Shown here piece after piece: positions 17,288-25,255 of a stretch of DNA of 64,000 nt; positions within the stretch are counted from its first letter, which is position 1; each line of letters begins with the position of its first letter. The stretch comes from Micromonospora kangleipakensis. Lineage in GTDB: Bacteria; Actinomycetota; Actinomycetes; Mycobacteriales; Micromonosporaceae. The stretch covers positions 2,914,001-2,978,000 of the forward strand of contig NZ_SHLD01000001.1 in NCBI RefSeq assembly GCF_004217615.1, given 5' to 3'. The notes beneath the pieces are model-generated. The model worked only from the letters and a program-made list of their open reading frames with translations, searched no databases and had not been told where the DNA came from. The translations under genes and the position numbers were made by a program.

Positions 17288-17392
17288 CGGCCGCCCGTTT
17301 CTGCCTTTCTGCCCGTCTTAATGCCAGCGGCCACTGCCCGCCCTCGATGGTCGTGACCGACGTCCACCCAGCCAGGAGGGCCTTCGACCGAC

Positions 17393-18556
17393 CTAGGCGT
17401 TGACCGCCTCCCGTACCATACGGTTGGCCGTGTCCGTCTCGTACCCGGTCGCCCGGAGTAGGTCACTCGACGCCGTGCGGAGCTGGATCACCATGGCACT
17501 TCCGTACGCTCTCAGGCCTTTTCGGCACGCCTTGCCGACCAGCCGAGCTACGTCCAGTACCGCCTCGCGGGTCTGCTCGAACGGCCCAGCCTGTCGTGCC
17601 TCCCGCTGCAGCACTCGGACCGTCTCGGCGAGCCTCTCCACGGCGGCAATGAGTTCCTCCGGCACCGGCTCGTCGTACTGCAGCGAGGTCGCCGCCCAGC
17701 GGGACATAGACCGGCACGCGAGCGCCACTCGATCCATGTACTGGATCCCGCGCCGGTAGCGTTCGACATCGCGGCGCCGCCGCCACCGGACCGGCGAGAT
17801 CATCGTCACCTCCTCGGCGCCACCCAGCGCCTCGTGCAGCCGGTTGAGGTCGCCGTCCATACCGCGAAGCTGGTCGAGTGCCCGCACAGCGCGGTCCGGG
17901 TCCCGCTGTCTCAGCGCCTGTGCGACCTCCCGAAGCTGAGATGCGAGAGTCTCGGTCAGCGGTGCGGCCGCGCGCTGGAGAGTGCGCATCGGGTCGATCG
18001 GCACCAGTAACGCGACCACCACCAGCCCGACGACAGCGCCCGACCCGGCTTCGATGAGCCGCTCCCATTCGAGATTGTGCTGGACCGGTGACAGCGTGGA
18101 GAGCAGCACGGCGGTGCTGCCGGCCTGGGCGACCAGCGCGCCGCTGTGCCCGGTCATCAGCAGGGCGACGGCGATGGCCAGCGCCACCACCACGCCGATC
18201 TGCCAGGCCCCGAACCCGAGGTAACGCAGTAAAAGGTCGCTGATGAGCAGGCCCAGCCCGACGCCGAGCATCAGTTCGGCGGTACGTCGGGCGCGCTGTC
18301 CGAGTGCGGCGACGATCGTGCCGACGGCCGCGCTGGGCGCGAAGACCGGCGCGGGACGCCCCGCCACCTCGTGCGCGAGCCCCCAGGCCAGGGTGGCGGC
18401 GAGCCCGCACTGGGCCGCGATGACCAGGACGACCTCAACCTGACGCAGCCGCAGTCGGCCGGCCTTACCACCACGGCGTGCAGCCTGCGCCACCAGGTCT
18501 CTGGCCTGCTCGACCACCTCCTCAGGGCGGGGCAGGAGGCTCCGGTCAGCGGCCAT
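17393..18556 (-). CDS. FUSC family / aromatic acid exporter-like membrane protein (copy 3)
   Basis: A 387-residue paralogue of copy 2. It has an N-terminal cytoplasmic segment MAADRSLLPRPEEVVEQ, the membrane helices AAQCGLAATLAWGLAHEVA and TAELMLGVGLGLLISDLLL, and LLMTGHSGALVAQAGSTAVL. A C-terminal helical domain contains RRDVERYRRGIQYMDRV. It is intact. The hairpin at 18557-18574 stands directly before the ATG. It follows LtrA copy 3 on the minus strand, but the two are separated by an IS110 remnant. Its stop is about 105 nt from the LtrA copy 2 start, so one transcript could cover the series. Confidence 0.83.
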   Translation of the reverse strand: MAADRSLLPRPEEVVEQARDLVAQAARRGGKAGRLRLRQVEVVLVIAAQCGLAATLAWGLAHEVAGRPAPVFAPSAAVGTIVAALGQRARRTAELMLGVGLGLLISDLLLRYLGFGAWQIGVVVALAIAVALLMTGHSGALVAQAGSTAVLLSTLSPVQHNLEWERLIEAGSGAVVGLVVVALLVPIDPMRTLQRAAAPLTETLASQLREVAQALRQRDPDRAVRALDQLRGMDGDLNRLHEALGGAEEVTMISPVRWRRRRDVERYRRGIQYMDRVALACRSMSRWAATSLQYDEPVPEELIAAVERLAETVRVLQREARQAGPFEQTREAVLDVARLVGKACRKGLRAYGSAMVIQLRTASSDLLRATGYETDTANRMVREAVNA

Positions 18557-18574
18557 GGCGGGGGTTACCCCGCC
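18557..18574 (-). promoter_or_regulatory. Hairpin directly abutting the FUSC copy 3 start codon
   Basis: The same 7-bp stem (18557-18563 with 18568-18574, loop GTTA) as at FUSC copy 2. In the broken copy 1 only the first arm survives (4989-4998) before foreign sequence begins. Confidence 0.5.
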
Positions 18575-18625
18575 CGGCTCTCACAAACCTACGACCCGTT
18601 CTCCCTGTCGAGGCGATTCGGTTGC

Positions 18626-18813
18626 GTCATCGTCTACCACCTGTTGTCAGACCCTGCCGTCTGGTTCCGTGACCTCGGCGCCGACTATTTCGACACGCGT
18701 ATCGACAAACAGCGCAGGGCCGAAACCTCGCCACCCAACTCCAGGCCGTCACCGGTCAAAAGATCACCATCCGCGACGGCAAAGCTGTCATCGCCAAACC
18801 CGAAGCCGCCTGA
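18626..18813 (+). pseudogene. C-terminal remnant of an IS110 family transposase
   Basis: The plus strand reads VIVYHLLSDPAVWFRDLGAD and then DTRIDKQRR. After a one-base frameshift near 18713 it continues RNLATQLQAVTGQKITIRDG to a stop at 18813. This tail, with H-L-L-S-D-P and D-L-G-A-D, is typical of the last ~60 residues of actinobacterial IS110/IS902 transposases. The rest of the element is gone. It lies in the spacer between LtrA3 and FUSC3. The remaining spacer to 18916 shows no gene. Confidence 0.75.
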
Positions 18814-18916
18814 CCCATCCGCTCACAAACCCGGCTCCGCTACGCTCCGCCGCGTGCTGCCGCCTGCCTACTCAACTATTGGATTTTCGGGTCTGACAGT
18901 GCGGGTTCCGATTCGT

Positions 18917-20101
18917 CTAACGGGGTGGTGACGGCTGCTCGGATGGGAGTCTTCGGGTACGGGCCGCGTCAGCTACGGCGACGCCGCCCAGGATGAGGGC
19001 GGCGGTGGTGGCTACCGCCAGCAGCGGCACCGGCCGCATTGCTGGGGTGAGGGCGACCAGGGCGAGTGCGCCGATCACGCGGGTTGGGGACACGCGGCCG
19101 AACACCGCGTACTCGAAGGTGGCTCGTCCGGCGAGGAACAGGGCGGGTCCGGCGAGGATGACGGCGGTCCAGGCCGGGTCCGGGTGTCCGAGCGGGTGGG
19201 TGATGAGGAGTTCGTCGCCGACGGCGATGGTGACGATCCCGGCGACCATGACCAGGTGGGAGTAGATCGTCAGGATAGCAACGCGGCGTGGGTTGTTGGC
19301 CGCTGCGATGGCGTCGGCCAGCAATGCTCCGGCCCGGTGGATGTAGATGCGCCACAGCAGTGCCGTGGTGGTGAACGCCAGTAGGGTCGCGGCGCTGCGG
19401 TCCGCCCCGAACGCGCCGTTTGCGAATGTCAGTCCGGTCACCAGGATCGGCTCGCCGAGCGCGACGATGAAGAACTGCTGGTACCGCTCGGCCGCGTGTT
19501 CTTCGGAGACCACGACCTCGAGTCGGCGCTCGCCGCTGCGGCCCAGCCTCGGCGTGGGGAAGCCGAGTGCGATCCCCGCGTACTCCACGCCCGCCGCCGT
19601 CAGCCACAGCGCTCCACGTACCCAACCGGTTAGGAGCGCACCGGCGATCCATGGCACCGTAGCCATGCCGAGCCAGAACAGTAGCCGCACCGCGCTGGGC
19701 TGTGCCTCGTGGCCACGCAAAAAGAAGATGGCGACAGCGAGGCCACCAACGCGGACGGTGAGGTACGCACCTGCGAATACCAGGCCCTTGCGGTCGAACG
19801 CCTCAGGCGTCGCAGCCGCCATCACGAGGGTGCCGAACATGATGGGCATGGTGAACAGCTGTACCAGCGGATGCTGCGGGTCGAACGCGTCCAGAAACCT
19901 CGCCGTAGAGACCCAGACCGCGAACACAGGGAGCAGCAACACCAGTGTCTGGAACGCGCCAGTCCAGCTCAGATGCTCCAGCAGCTCCTCGGAGAGCCGG
20001 AAGAACGCGAGGACGAACACCAGGTCGAAGAACAGTTCGAGGAATGCCGGCCGCGCCTGGTCGGGTCTCCGCAGCAGTACCCCTAACCTACCCGTCGTCA
20101 T
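18917..20101 (-). CDS. LtrA family membrane protein (copy 3)
   Basis: A 394-residue intact LtrA paralogue opening MTTGRLGVLLRRPDQAR, with FLELFFDLVFVLAFFRLS as the first conserved helix. FFIVALGEPILVTG lies mid-protein and the C-terminus is RRLPSEQPSPPR. About ten membrane segments are expected. It stands at the head of the minus-strand LtrA/FUSC series, downstream of the AI-2E/PerM-type transporter. The start is fixed by alignment of all three copies. Its molecular function is unknown; the family name comes from a Listeria cold-growth phenotype. Confidence 0.87.
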   Translation of the reverse strand: MTTGRLGVLLRRPDQARPAFLELFFDLVFVLAFFRLSEELLEHLSWTGAFQTLVLLLPVFAVWVSTARFLDAFDPQHPLVQLFTMPIMFGTLVMAAATPEAFDRKGLVFAGAYLTVRVGGLAVAIFFLRGHEAQPSAVRLLFWLGMATVPWIAGALLTGWVRGALWLTAAGVEYAGIALGFPTPRLGRSGERRLEVVVSEEHAAERYQQFFIVALGEPILVTGLTFANGAFGADRSAATLLAFTTTALLWRIYIHRAGALLADAIAAANNPRRVAILTIYSHLVMVAGIVTIAVGDELLITHPLGHPDPAWTAVILAGPALFLAGRATFEYAVFGRVSPTRVIGALALVALTPAMRPVPLLAVATTAALILGGVAVADAARTRRLPSEQPSPPR

Positions 20102-20495
20102 CTGTCGCCCCTTTTGCCGTCTCTGCCCGTCTTAACCGTAGTCATACCAAGCGGTTTGGGCCTCGAACGTTGCCGACATAGACGTCGCGCACAACAACCA
20201 CTGCGCGCGGCGGCCCTCCCTGCCCACCCAGCCGGCGGGACGCGGCCGCTACAGCAGCCGGTCGCGGAGCAGGTACCGAGCCGACCCGGCAAGGGCGGTG
20301 CCTCCGGCGCGTCCAGCCCTAGACCCGGATCCGGCCTCCGGCGCTCCCGGATGGCCAGCCGCCTTGGCGCCGCCCCGTTGCATACCGGAGGCCACCAGAC
20401 CGGCGCCCCGCTCGGTCCGGGTCAGACGTCCAGCGGGGCCCTCCACCCGGACCGGGCGCGCGCTTGAGGTGGCGGCACGCCGCCGGCCACCCCGG
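20102..20495. other. Spacer between the transporter and LtrA3; one doubtful 65-codon frame
   Basis: The first ~125 bases (20102-20225) are similar to the sequence upstream of LtrA1 (7682-7800), so they probably hold the LtrA promoter. A minus-strand frame from a GTG at 20446 to 20249 encodes 65 residues ending LAGSARYLLRDRLL and has protein-like composition, but I recognise no family and see no strong RBS. It is not represented in the LtrA1 copy. Confidence 0.3.
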
Positions 20496-21704
20496 TCAAT
20501 CGCCGCCCGGTGGCCGGTCCTGGTCACCGGGTGCCGGCTGCCGGCCGTCCCGTGGTCTCCCGGGTCGTCGCCCGCCGGCTGGTCCGGGCCGCCCGGACCG
20601 AGGCCGCTCAGACGGTGCAGGTCCCCCCGTGCGGTCTCCGGGGCCGGCCTCTGCCGGCACGGAGCCGGCTTGCCGGTTGGCGGGGACGAACTCACGAAAC
20701 AGAACTCGCGCGATGCCGGCGGCGGGGATGGCCAGCAGGGCTCCCAGGAGGCCACCCAGCTCGGCGGCGAGCAGCACGCTGACCAGCACGGTCAGTGGGT
20801 TCAGTCGGACCGCGTGGGACATGATGACCGGTTGCAGCAGGTGGTTCTCGACCTGCTGGTAGACCACGAAGAAGACCAGCACGACCACTCCGGCGGTGGG
20901 CGAGTGCAGGAAGCCCGCGCCGCCCGCGACGATGGCGCCGAGGGTCGCCCCCACCAGCGGGATCAGGTCGGCGATGGCGACCAACAGCGCGATCACGGCG
21001 GCGAACGGCACGCCGGTGAGCGCGAGCACCACGAAGGTCGCCAGACCACAGATCAGGCTGATCAGGAGGTTGCCGCTCAGGTAGCCGGTGATGGTGCGCG
21101 CCGACTCCCGGCCGATGCGGCGCAGCCGCTCCGCCCGGGCGCCGCCGGCCAGGGCCAGCGTCCCGGCGGTGATCCGTGGGGCCTGCACCACCATCAGGTA
21201 CGCCAGCACCACCACCGTCAGCACTCCGGCGACGCCCTGGACCGTCCCGCGGACCAGCCCGACCGTCGACCGGCCGAGCTGGCCGCCGAAGCGCTGGAAC
21301 TGGTCGACGTGGGCCTCGGCGTAGCGCCGCAGGTGGAACCGCTCCAGCAGTTCGCCGATCGGCCCGCGCCCGGCCCGGGTCTCGCGCACCAGGTCCGGCG
21401 CCCGGTCGGCGAAGCGGGCCAGCTCGTCCAGCAGGGGCACCACGATGAGCACGCCGAGCGCGGCGAGAGCCACGAAGCTGGCCAGGAACACGACCAGCGT
21501 GGCCGGCGCCCGCCGCCGGGCGAACCGTTGCTGCACCCGGTCCACCAGCGGATTCAGGGCCACCGCGAAGAACGCGGCGACCACCACCCAGATCAGCACC
21601 CGCCGGGTCTCCCACACCAACGCCAGCCCGGCCAGGGTGGCGAGGACCAGACCGATGACGATCAGCGCCCGGCGGGCCGTGGACCGATCGTCGGCGTCGC
21701 TCAC
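20496..21704 (-). CDS. AI-2E family transporter (PerM/UPF0118-like)
   Basis: A 402-residue inner-membrane protein. Two N-terminal helices (LIVIGLVLATLAGLAL and VLIWVVVAAFFAVALNPLVD) are followed by a third, a cytoplasmic helical stretch with GPIGELLERFHLRRYAEAH, and then four to five more helices. These include the family motif LVAIADLIPLVGATLGAI and VVYQQVENHLLQPVIMS. The last 60 residues are Pro/Gly/Arg-rich and probably disordered. Family members include a signal-molecule exporter and Na+/H+ antiporter-like proteins, so the substrate is open. Part of this gene is copied at 7832-8005. Confidence 0.88.
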   Translation of the reverse strand: MSDADDRSTARRALIVIGLVLATLAGLALVWETRRVLIWVVVAAFFAVALNPLVDRVQQRFARRRAPATLVVFLASFVALAALGVLIVVPLLDELARFADRAPDLVRETRAGRGPIGELLERFHLRRYAEAHVDQFQRFGGQLGRSTVGLVRGTVQGVAGVLTVVVLAYLMVVQAPRITAGTLALAGGARAERLRRIGRESARTITGYLSGNLLISLICGLATFVVLALTGVPFAAVIALLVAIADLIPLVGATLGAIVAGGAGFLHSPTAGVVVLVFFVVYQQVENHLLQPVIMSHAVRLNPLTVLVSVLLAAELGGLLGALLAIPAAGIARVLFREFVPANRQAGSVPAEAGPGDRTGGPAPSERPRSGRPGPAGGRRPGRPRDGRQPAPGDQDRPPGGD

Positions 21705-21771
21705 CGGGCGCGGCTACCCGCTGCGAAAAAAGAGAAACCCAGCGGAGTAGTCTCGATCTCTGGGGGCGCCG

Positions 21772-22848
21772 TCAGGCGAACGGGCTCGACGCGAGGGCAT
21801 CGAGCGCTGCCCGCCGGCCGACTTCGATCATCTCGGTCGCGCGGTGGAACTCGTACGTCCGGACGGCTTCCGTCGGTATCTCGATCAGCAGGTCCGGCGG
21901 GTAGCTGGCCAACTGGTAGCGGGTGAGAAGATCCCGTACGGCCTCCAATGACAGGCTCATGACGTCGGGTACGCGCAGGTCGGCGGGGAGTTGGCCGAGT
22001 CCGCCATCGTCGGTGGTGATGGTTTCCGCGGCGGCGTCCGCCGCCGGACTGCCGTCACCGGATACGCCGCCGCCGGAGATCACCCGGTCGACGAACCCGG
22101 CGGGGCCCCGCGGGTGGTCTCGCCCCCCTCGTCCCGGCCGCGGGTCGGCCGATTCCCGGACAGCTGCCGCGGGGTGGGAGTCGGTGCCGGCAGCCTTGAG
22201 GGATACAGCGACGACCGCGTCGGCCGGCATGATGATGGTCGGCGCCATCGGCAGCGGCTCCATCAGGCCGCCATCGGCGAGGAGCCGGCCGTTGATCATG
22301 ACCGGACTGATCGCGGGTGGCAAAGCGATGGAGGCCCGCACCGCGACGTCCACCGGGCCGCGCTGGAACCACACAGCTCGGCGGGCCAACAGGTCGGTCG
22401 CCACCGCCGTGAAGGGCACGGACAACTGTTCGATGCGTACGCCGTCGAACAGTTCCCTGACCCGAGCCATGAGCTTCTCGGCCCGGATCGCGCCGGGCGC
22501 ACCCGCCCTCGGATCCAGCAGGCGCAGCACGTCGCGTTGGCCGATGGTGCGCACCCAGTCGGCGTAGGCGTCGAGCTTGCCCGCTGCGTACAGCCCCCCG
22601 ACGAGGGCGCCCATGGAAGAACCAGCGATCGCAACAATGTCGAACCCACGCTCCTCAAGGACCTGGATCGCCCCGATGTGCGCATAGCCGCGCGCCCCGC
22701 CTGCGCCGAGTGCCACCGCGATCCGCACGTCACCACCGTCCAGTGCTCCGACCCAAATTGGGCACGAGGCTTCGATGTCGAGGAGGTCGAGCCGCAGTCC
22801 GCTTGGCATGTCGGGCAGGCTCAAAGACACACCCGTCGGTGCTGACAC
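21772..22848 (-). CDS. Patatin-like phospholipase
   Basis: A 358-residue protein with the patatin fold: oxyanion loop GAGGARGYAHIG, nucleophile elbow GSSMG (G-x-S-x-G) about 30 residues later, and the catalytic dyad Asp in LLADGGLMEPLP. This is the bacterial RssA/NTE-like group of serine acyl hydrolases. The first ~40 residues before VRIAVALGAGGARG are not conserved in the family, so a GTG near the family start is a fair alternative. A 70-residue Gly/Asp/Pro-rich insertion follows the active-site Asp. No partner gene is evident. Confidence 0.85.
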   Translation of the reverse strand: MSAPTGVSLSLPDMPSGLRLDLLDIEASCPIWVGALDGGDVRIAVALGAGGARGYAHIGAIQVLEERGFDIVAIAGSSMGALVGGLYAAGKLDAYADWVRTIGQRDVLRLLDPRAGAPGAIRAEKLMARVRELFDGVRIEQLSVPFTAVATDLLARRAVWFQRGPVDVAVRASIALPPAISPVMINGRLLADGGLMEPLPMAPTIIMPADAVVAVSLKAAGTDSHPAAAVRESADPRPGRGGRDHPRGPAGFVDRVISGGGVSGDGSPAADAAAETITTDDGGLGQLPADLRVPDVMSLSLEAVRDLLTRYQLASYPPDLLIEIPTEAVRTYEFHRATEMIEVGRRAALDALASSPFA

Positions 22849-22865
22849 TCAATCACGAAACGTAG

Positions 22866-22881
22866 GACCGGATATCCGGTC
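22866..22881. promoter_or_regulatory. Perfect 16-bp palindrome upstream of the patatin gene
   Basis: GACCGGATATCCGGTC is a perfect dyad 18 nt upstream of the ATG at 22848. Its position overlaps where a core promoter would lie, so it is an operator candidate. The remaining 22882-23121 shows no gene. Confidence 0.35.
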
Positions 22882-23121
22882 TCTGGACTTCGCTCTCTGT
22901 GCGGGCAGCCCTACTGGCCAGCTCCGGCCAGTCGGCCCTCCCCAGAGGCGCGGTCAGCCGGAGCCAGCCGCAATGGTGCGCGGCGACACGGACGGTCGAT
23001 GCGGCGGCGGAACCGGGCGTCACATCATCCGGCACGGGTGATGCCAGCTCACCTCGGCGCTTGTGAAGGTCGGCTGGAGAGAGGCAGTTGTGACCGGCAA
23101 TGACGGGATCCAGGAGGAACC

Positions 23122-23553
23122 ATGGACTTCTCCGACCGACTCGACGCACTGCAACAGCGTGCCGCGGCGGCCAAGGCCGAGGTGCAGGCAGCCGCCGCCG
23201 AGTCTCGTGAGCAGCTCCGGCAGCGAATCGATCAAACCCAGAGCGAGCTCAACCGGTCCGCCGCTGGGGCACAGCAGGGTGCGAAGAAGGCCGCCACCGA
23301 GAGGCGGAGCGAGTGGGCGCAGATGAAGGCCGACGCCTCCGCAAAAACGGAGGACATCAAGGCCAAGATCGACAGGCGGACTCGGCAGTTGGACGCGAAG
23401 GCCGCCGCCAGCGACGCGGACTGGGCCGAAAGCGGCGCGGCCGACGCCCTCGACTTCGCCGAGTGGACGGCCTACAACGCTCAACTGGCCGTGCTGGACG
23501 CCATCGACGCCCGCGCCTACGCCGACGAACTCGCCAGCACCGCACGCACCTGA
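23122..23553 (+). CDS. Conserved coiled-coil protein of unknown function
   Basis: A 143-residue, Ala-, Lys-, Gln- and Glu-rich protein (MDFSDRLDALQQRAAAAKAE) predicted to be almost wholly helical, with heptad-like repeats from residue 5 to ~95. The C-terminal 45 residues (ALDFAEWTAYNAQLAVLDAI) form a less charged helix pair. Similar small coiled-coil proteins are common in actinomycetes, but I know no function for them. AGGAGG just upstream (about 23110) gives good start support. It is convergent with the acyl-CoA ligase gene. Confidence 0.7.
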   Translation: MDFSDRLDALQQRAAAAKAEVQAAAAESREQLRQRIDQTQSELNRSAAGAQQGAKKAATERRSEWAQMKADASAKTEDIKAKIDRRTRQLDAKAAASDADWAESGAADALDFAEWTAYNAQLAVLDAIDARAYADELASTART

Positions 23554-23561
23554 GCTTGCTC

Positions 23562-23636
23562 GAACCCTCGGGGCTGGGCCCACGGTGCGTGCAGACCCGC
23601 GTCCCGCTGGACCCAGCCCTCGACATCCGTGGGTTC
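23562..23636. terminator. Possible bidirectional terminator between convergent genes
   Basis: Nested complementary segments lie in the convergent gap: GAACCC (23562-23567) with GGGTTC (23631-23636), and GGGCTGGG (23571-23578) with CCCAGCCC (23612-23619). The loop is long and there is no U-run, so this is a weak call. Confidence 0.3.
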
Positions 23637-23639
23637 AGT

Positions 23640-25190
23640 TCACGCCTCGTCGCGAAGCTTGCGCTTCAAGATCTTGCCGGTGGAGGTCATGGGCAGTTCG
23701 TCTCGGAACTCGACGAGGCGGGGGTACTTGTAGCTAGCCATTCGCTCCCTGCACCAGTCCACCAGTTCGTCCTCGGTCAGCTGGGATCCCGGGTTACGGA
23801 TCACGAAGGCTTTCACCTCCTCGCCGTGCGACTCGTGCGGCACGCCGACCACGGCCACCAGGCTCACGTCGGGGTGCGTCATGATGGTCTCCTCGATCTC
23901 CCGGGGGTACACGTTGAAGCCACCGCGGACGATCATGTCCTTGGCCCGGTCGACGATGAAGTAGTAACCGTCCTCGTCGCGGCGGGCGACGTCACCCGTG
24001 CGGAACCACCCGTCCCGGATCACCTCCGCGGTGGCGTCGGGGCGGCCGTGGTAGCCCTTCATGACGTTGTGCCCCCGGATCGCGATCTCGCCCGACTCGC
24101 CCTCCGGGACCTCGTTCCAGTCGGCGTCGACGAGCGTCATCTGCACGCCCCAGATCGGCTGCCCGATCGAACCGGGCTTGGCCTCCCGGCCGGGGTGGTT
24201 GAACGATGCGACGGGGCTGGTCTCGGAGAGGCCGTAGCCCTCCCGGATCCGGACGCCGTAGACCTTCTCCACCTGCTCGAGGATCTCCACCGGAAGAGCG
24301 GCACCGCCGGAGATCGCCATGCGCAGGTTGGCCGCGATCGCCGGAGCGTTGCCGTTCTCCCGGCCGACGGAGAGCAGGCCCCAGTACATCGTCGGCACTC
24401 CGGCGAAGAAGGTGACCCGCTCTCGCGCCATCAGCGCCAGTGCCGTGCCGGCGTCGAACCGGGGCAGGACCACCAACGTGGCGCCACCGCCGAGGCCCGC
24501 GTTCATCTGCACTGTCTGTCCGAACGAGTGGAAGAGCGGCAGCGTCACCAGATGGACGTCATGATCGACGGAGCCGAAGAGGCGCCAGCACGTGAGGGCG
24601 TTCATGACCATGTTGGCGTGGGTCAGTTCGGCGCCCTTGGGCTGTCCCGTCGTCCCGCTGGTGTAGAGGATCACCGCGGTGTCCGTGGCCGCCGTGGCCA
24701 CCGTCGCGAAGCGTGGGGCCTTGCCGGCGAGTGCGGACCCCAGCGTGGTGGCGCCCTCGATCGGGGTCGGCGCCTGGGGGTCTGCGGTGATGAGGAAATA
24801 GTGGTCGCACCCGACGGCCCCGCCGAAGCCCTGCCAGCCCTCGGTCCCCATGGGCAGCTCTTGGGTGCCCTCGAAGCAGAGGTACGCCTTGGCACCCGAG
24901 TCCTGCAGGTGGTAGGCGATCTCGCCGGCCTTGAGGAGCACGTTCAGCGGCACGACGACGGCGCCCGCCTTGAGAATGCCGTAGTAGACGATCGGGAAGT
25001 ACGGCAGGTTCGGGCACGACAGCGCGACGCGGTCGCCGGGGCGGATGCCGCTTTCGACGAGAAGGTTCGCGACCTGGTTCGCCGCGCCGTTGAGTTCGGC
25101 GTACGACAAGCGAGTGCTACCGAGGACGACCGCCGACCTGCTCGGCAGCCGTTCGGCGCTGCCTTCGAGCATGAGCGCGAGGTTGAGCAT
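23640..25190 (-). CDS. Long-chain/medium-chain acyl-CoA ligase (FadD-like)
   Basis: A 516-residue ANL ligase with all core motifs: ILYTSGTTGQPKGAEL near residue 180, GYGLSETSPV, WFRTGDVARRDEDGYYF, DRAKDMIVRGGFNVYPREIE and the catalytic lysine in MTSTGKILKRKLRDEA at the end. The start at 25190 has AAGGAG seven nt upstream. It lies 65 nt downstream of the monooxygenase gene of the meta-cleavage operon on the same strand. It probably activates the fatty or short-chain acid released by the C-C hydrolase; this link is inferred from position. Confidence 0.9.
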   Translation of the reverse strand: MLNLALMLEGSAERLPSRSAVVLGSTRLSYAELNGAANQVANLLVESGIRPGDRVALSCPNLPYFPIVYYGILKAGAVVVPLNVLLKAGEIAYHLQDSGAKAYLCFEGTQELPMGTEGWQGFGGAVGCDHYFLITADPQAPTPIEGATTLGSALAGKAPRFATVATAATDTAVILYTSGTTGQPKGAELTHANMVMNALTCWRLFGSVDHDVHLVTLPLFHSFGQTVQMNAGLGGGATLVVLPRFDAGTALALMARERVTFFAGVPTMYWGLLSVGRENGNAPAIAANLRMAISGGAALPVEILEQVEKVYGVRIREGYGLSETSPVASFNHPGREAKPGSIGQPIWGVQMTLVDADWNEVPEGESGEIAIRGHNVMKGYHGRPDATAEVIRDGWFRTGDVARRDEDGYYFIVDRAKDMIVRGGFNVYPREIEETIMTHPDVSLVAVVGVPHESHGEEVKAFVIRNPGSQLTEDELVDWCRERMASYKYPRLVEFRDELPMTSTGKILKRKLRDEA

Positions 25191-25255
25191 GGCAGCTCTC
25201 CTTGATGGCGTGGGCGACGTGGTGGTGGGCGTCGATGCAATGGGGTCGGGTCAGG

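Noticed and set aside
20249..20446. 65-codon minus-strand frame ending LAGSARYLLRDRLL
   Set aside because: No RBS, no known family, and not preserved in the duplicated copy upstream of LtrA1; kept only as a note within the spacer.
23553..25205. Long plus-strand frame opposite the acyl-CoA ligase (part of a frame open from 23313)
   Set aside because: Antisense shadow; the minus strand carries all ANL ligase motifs.
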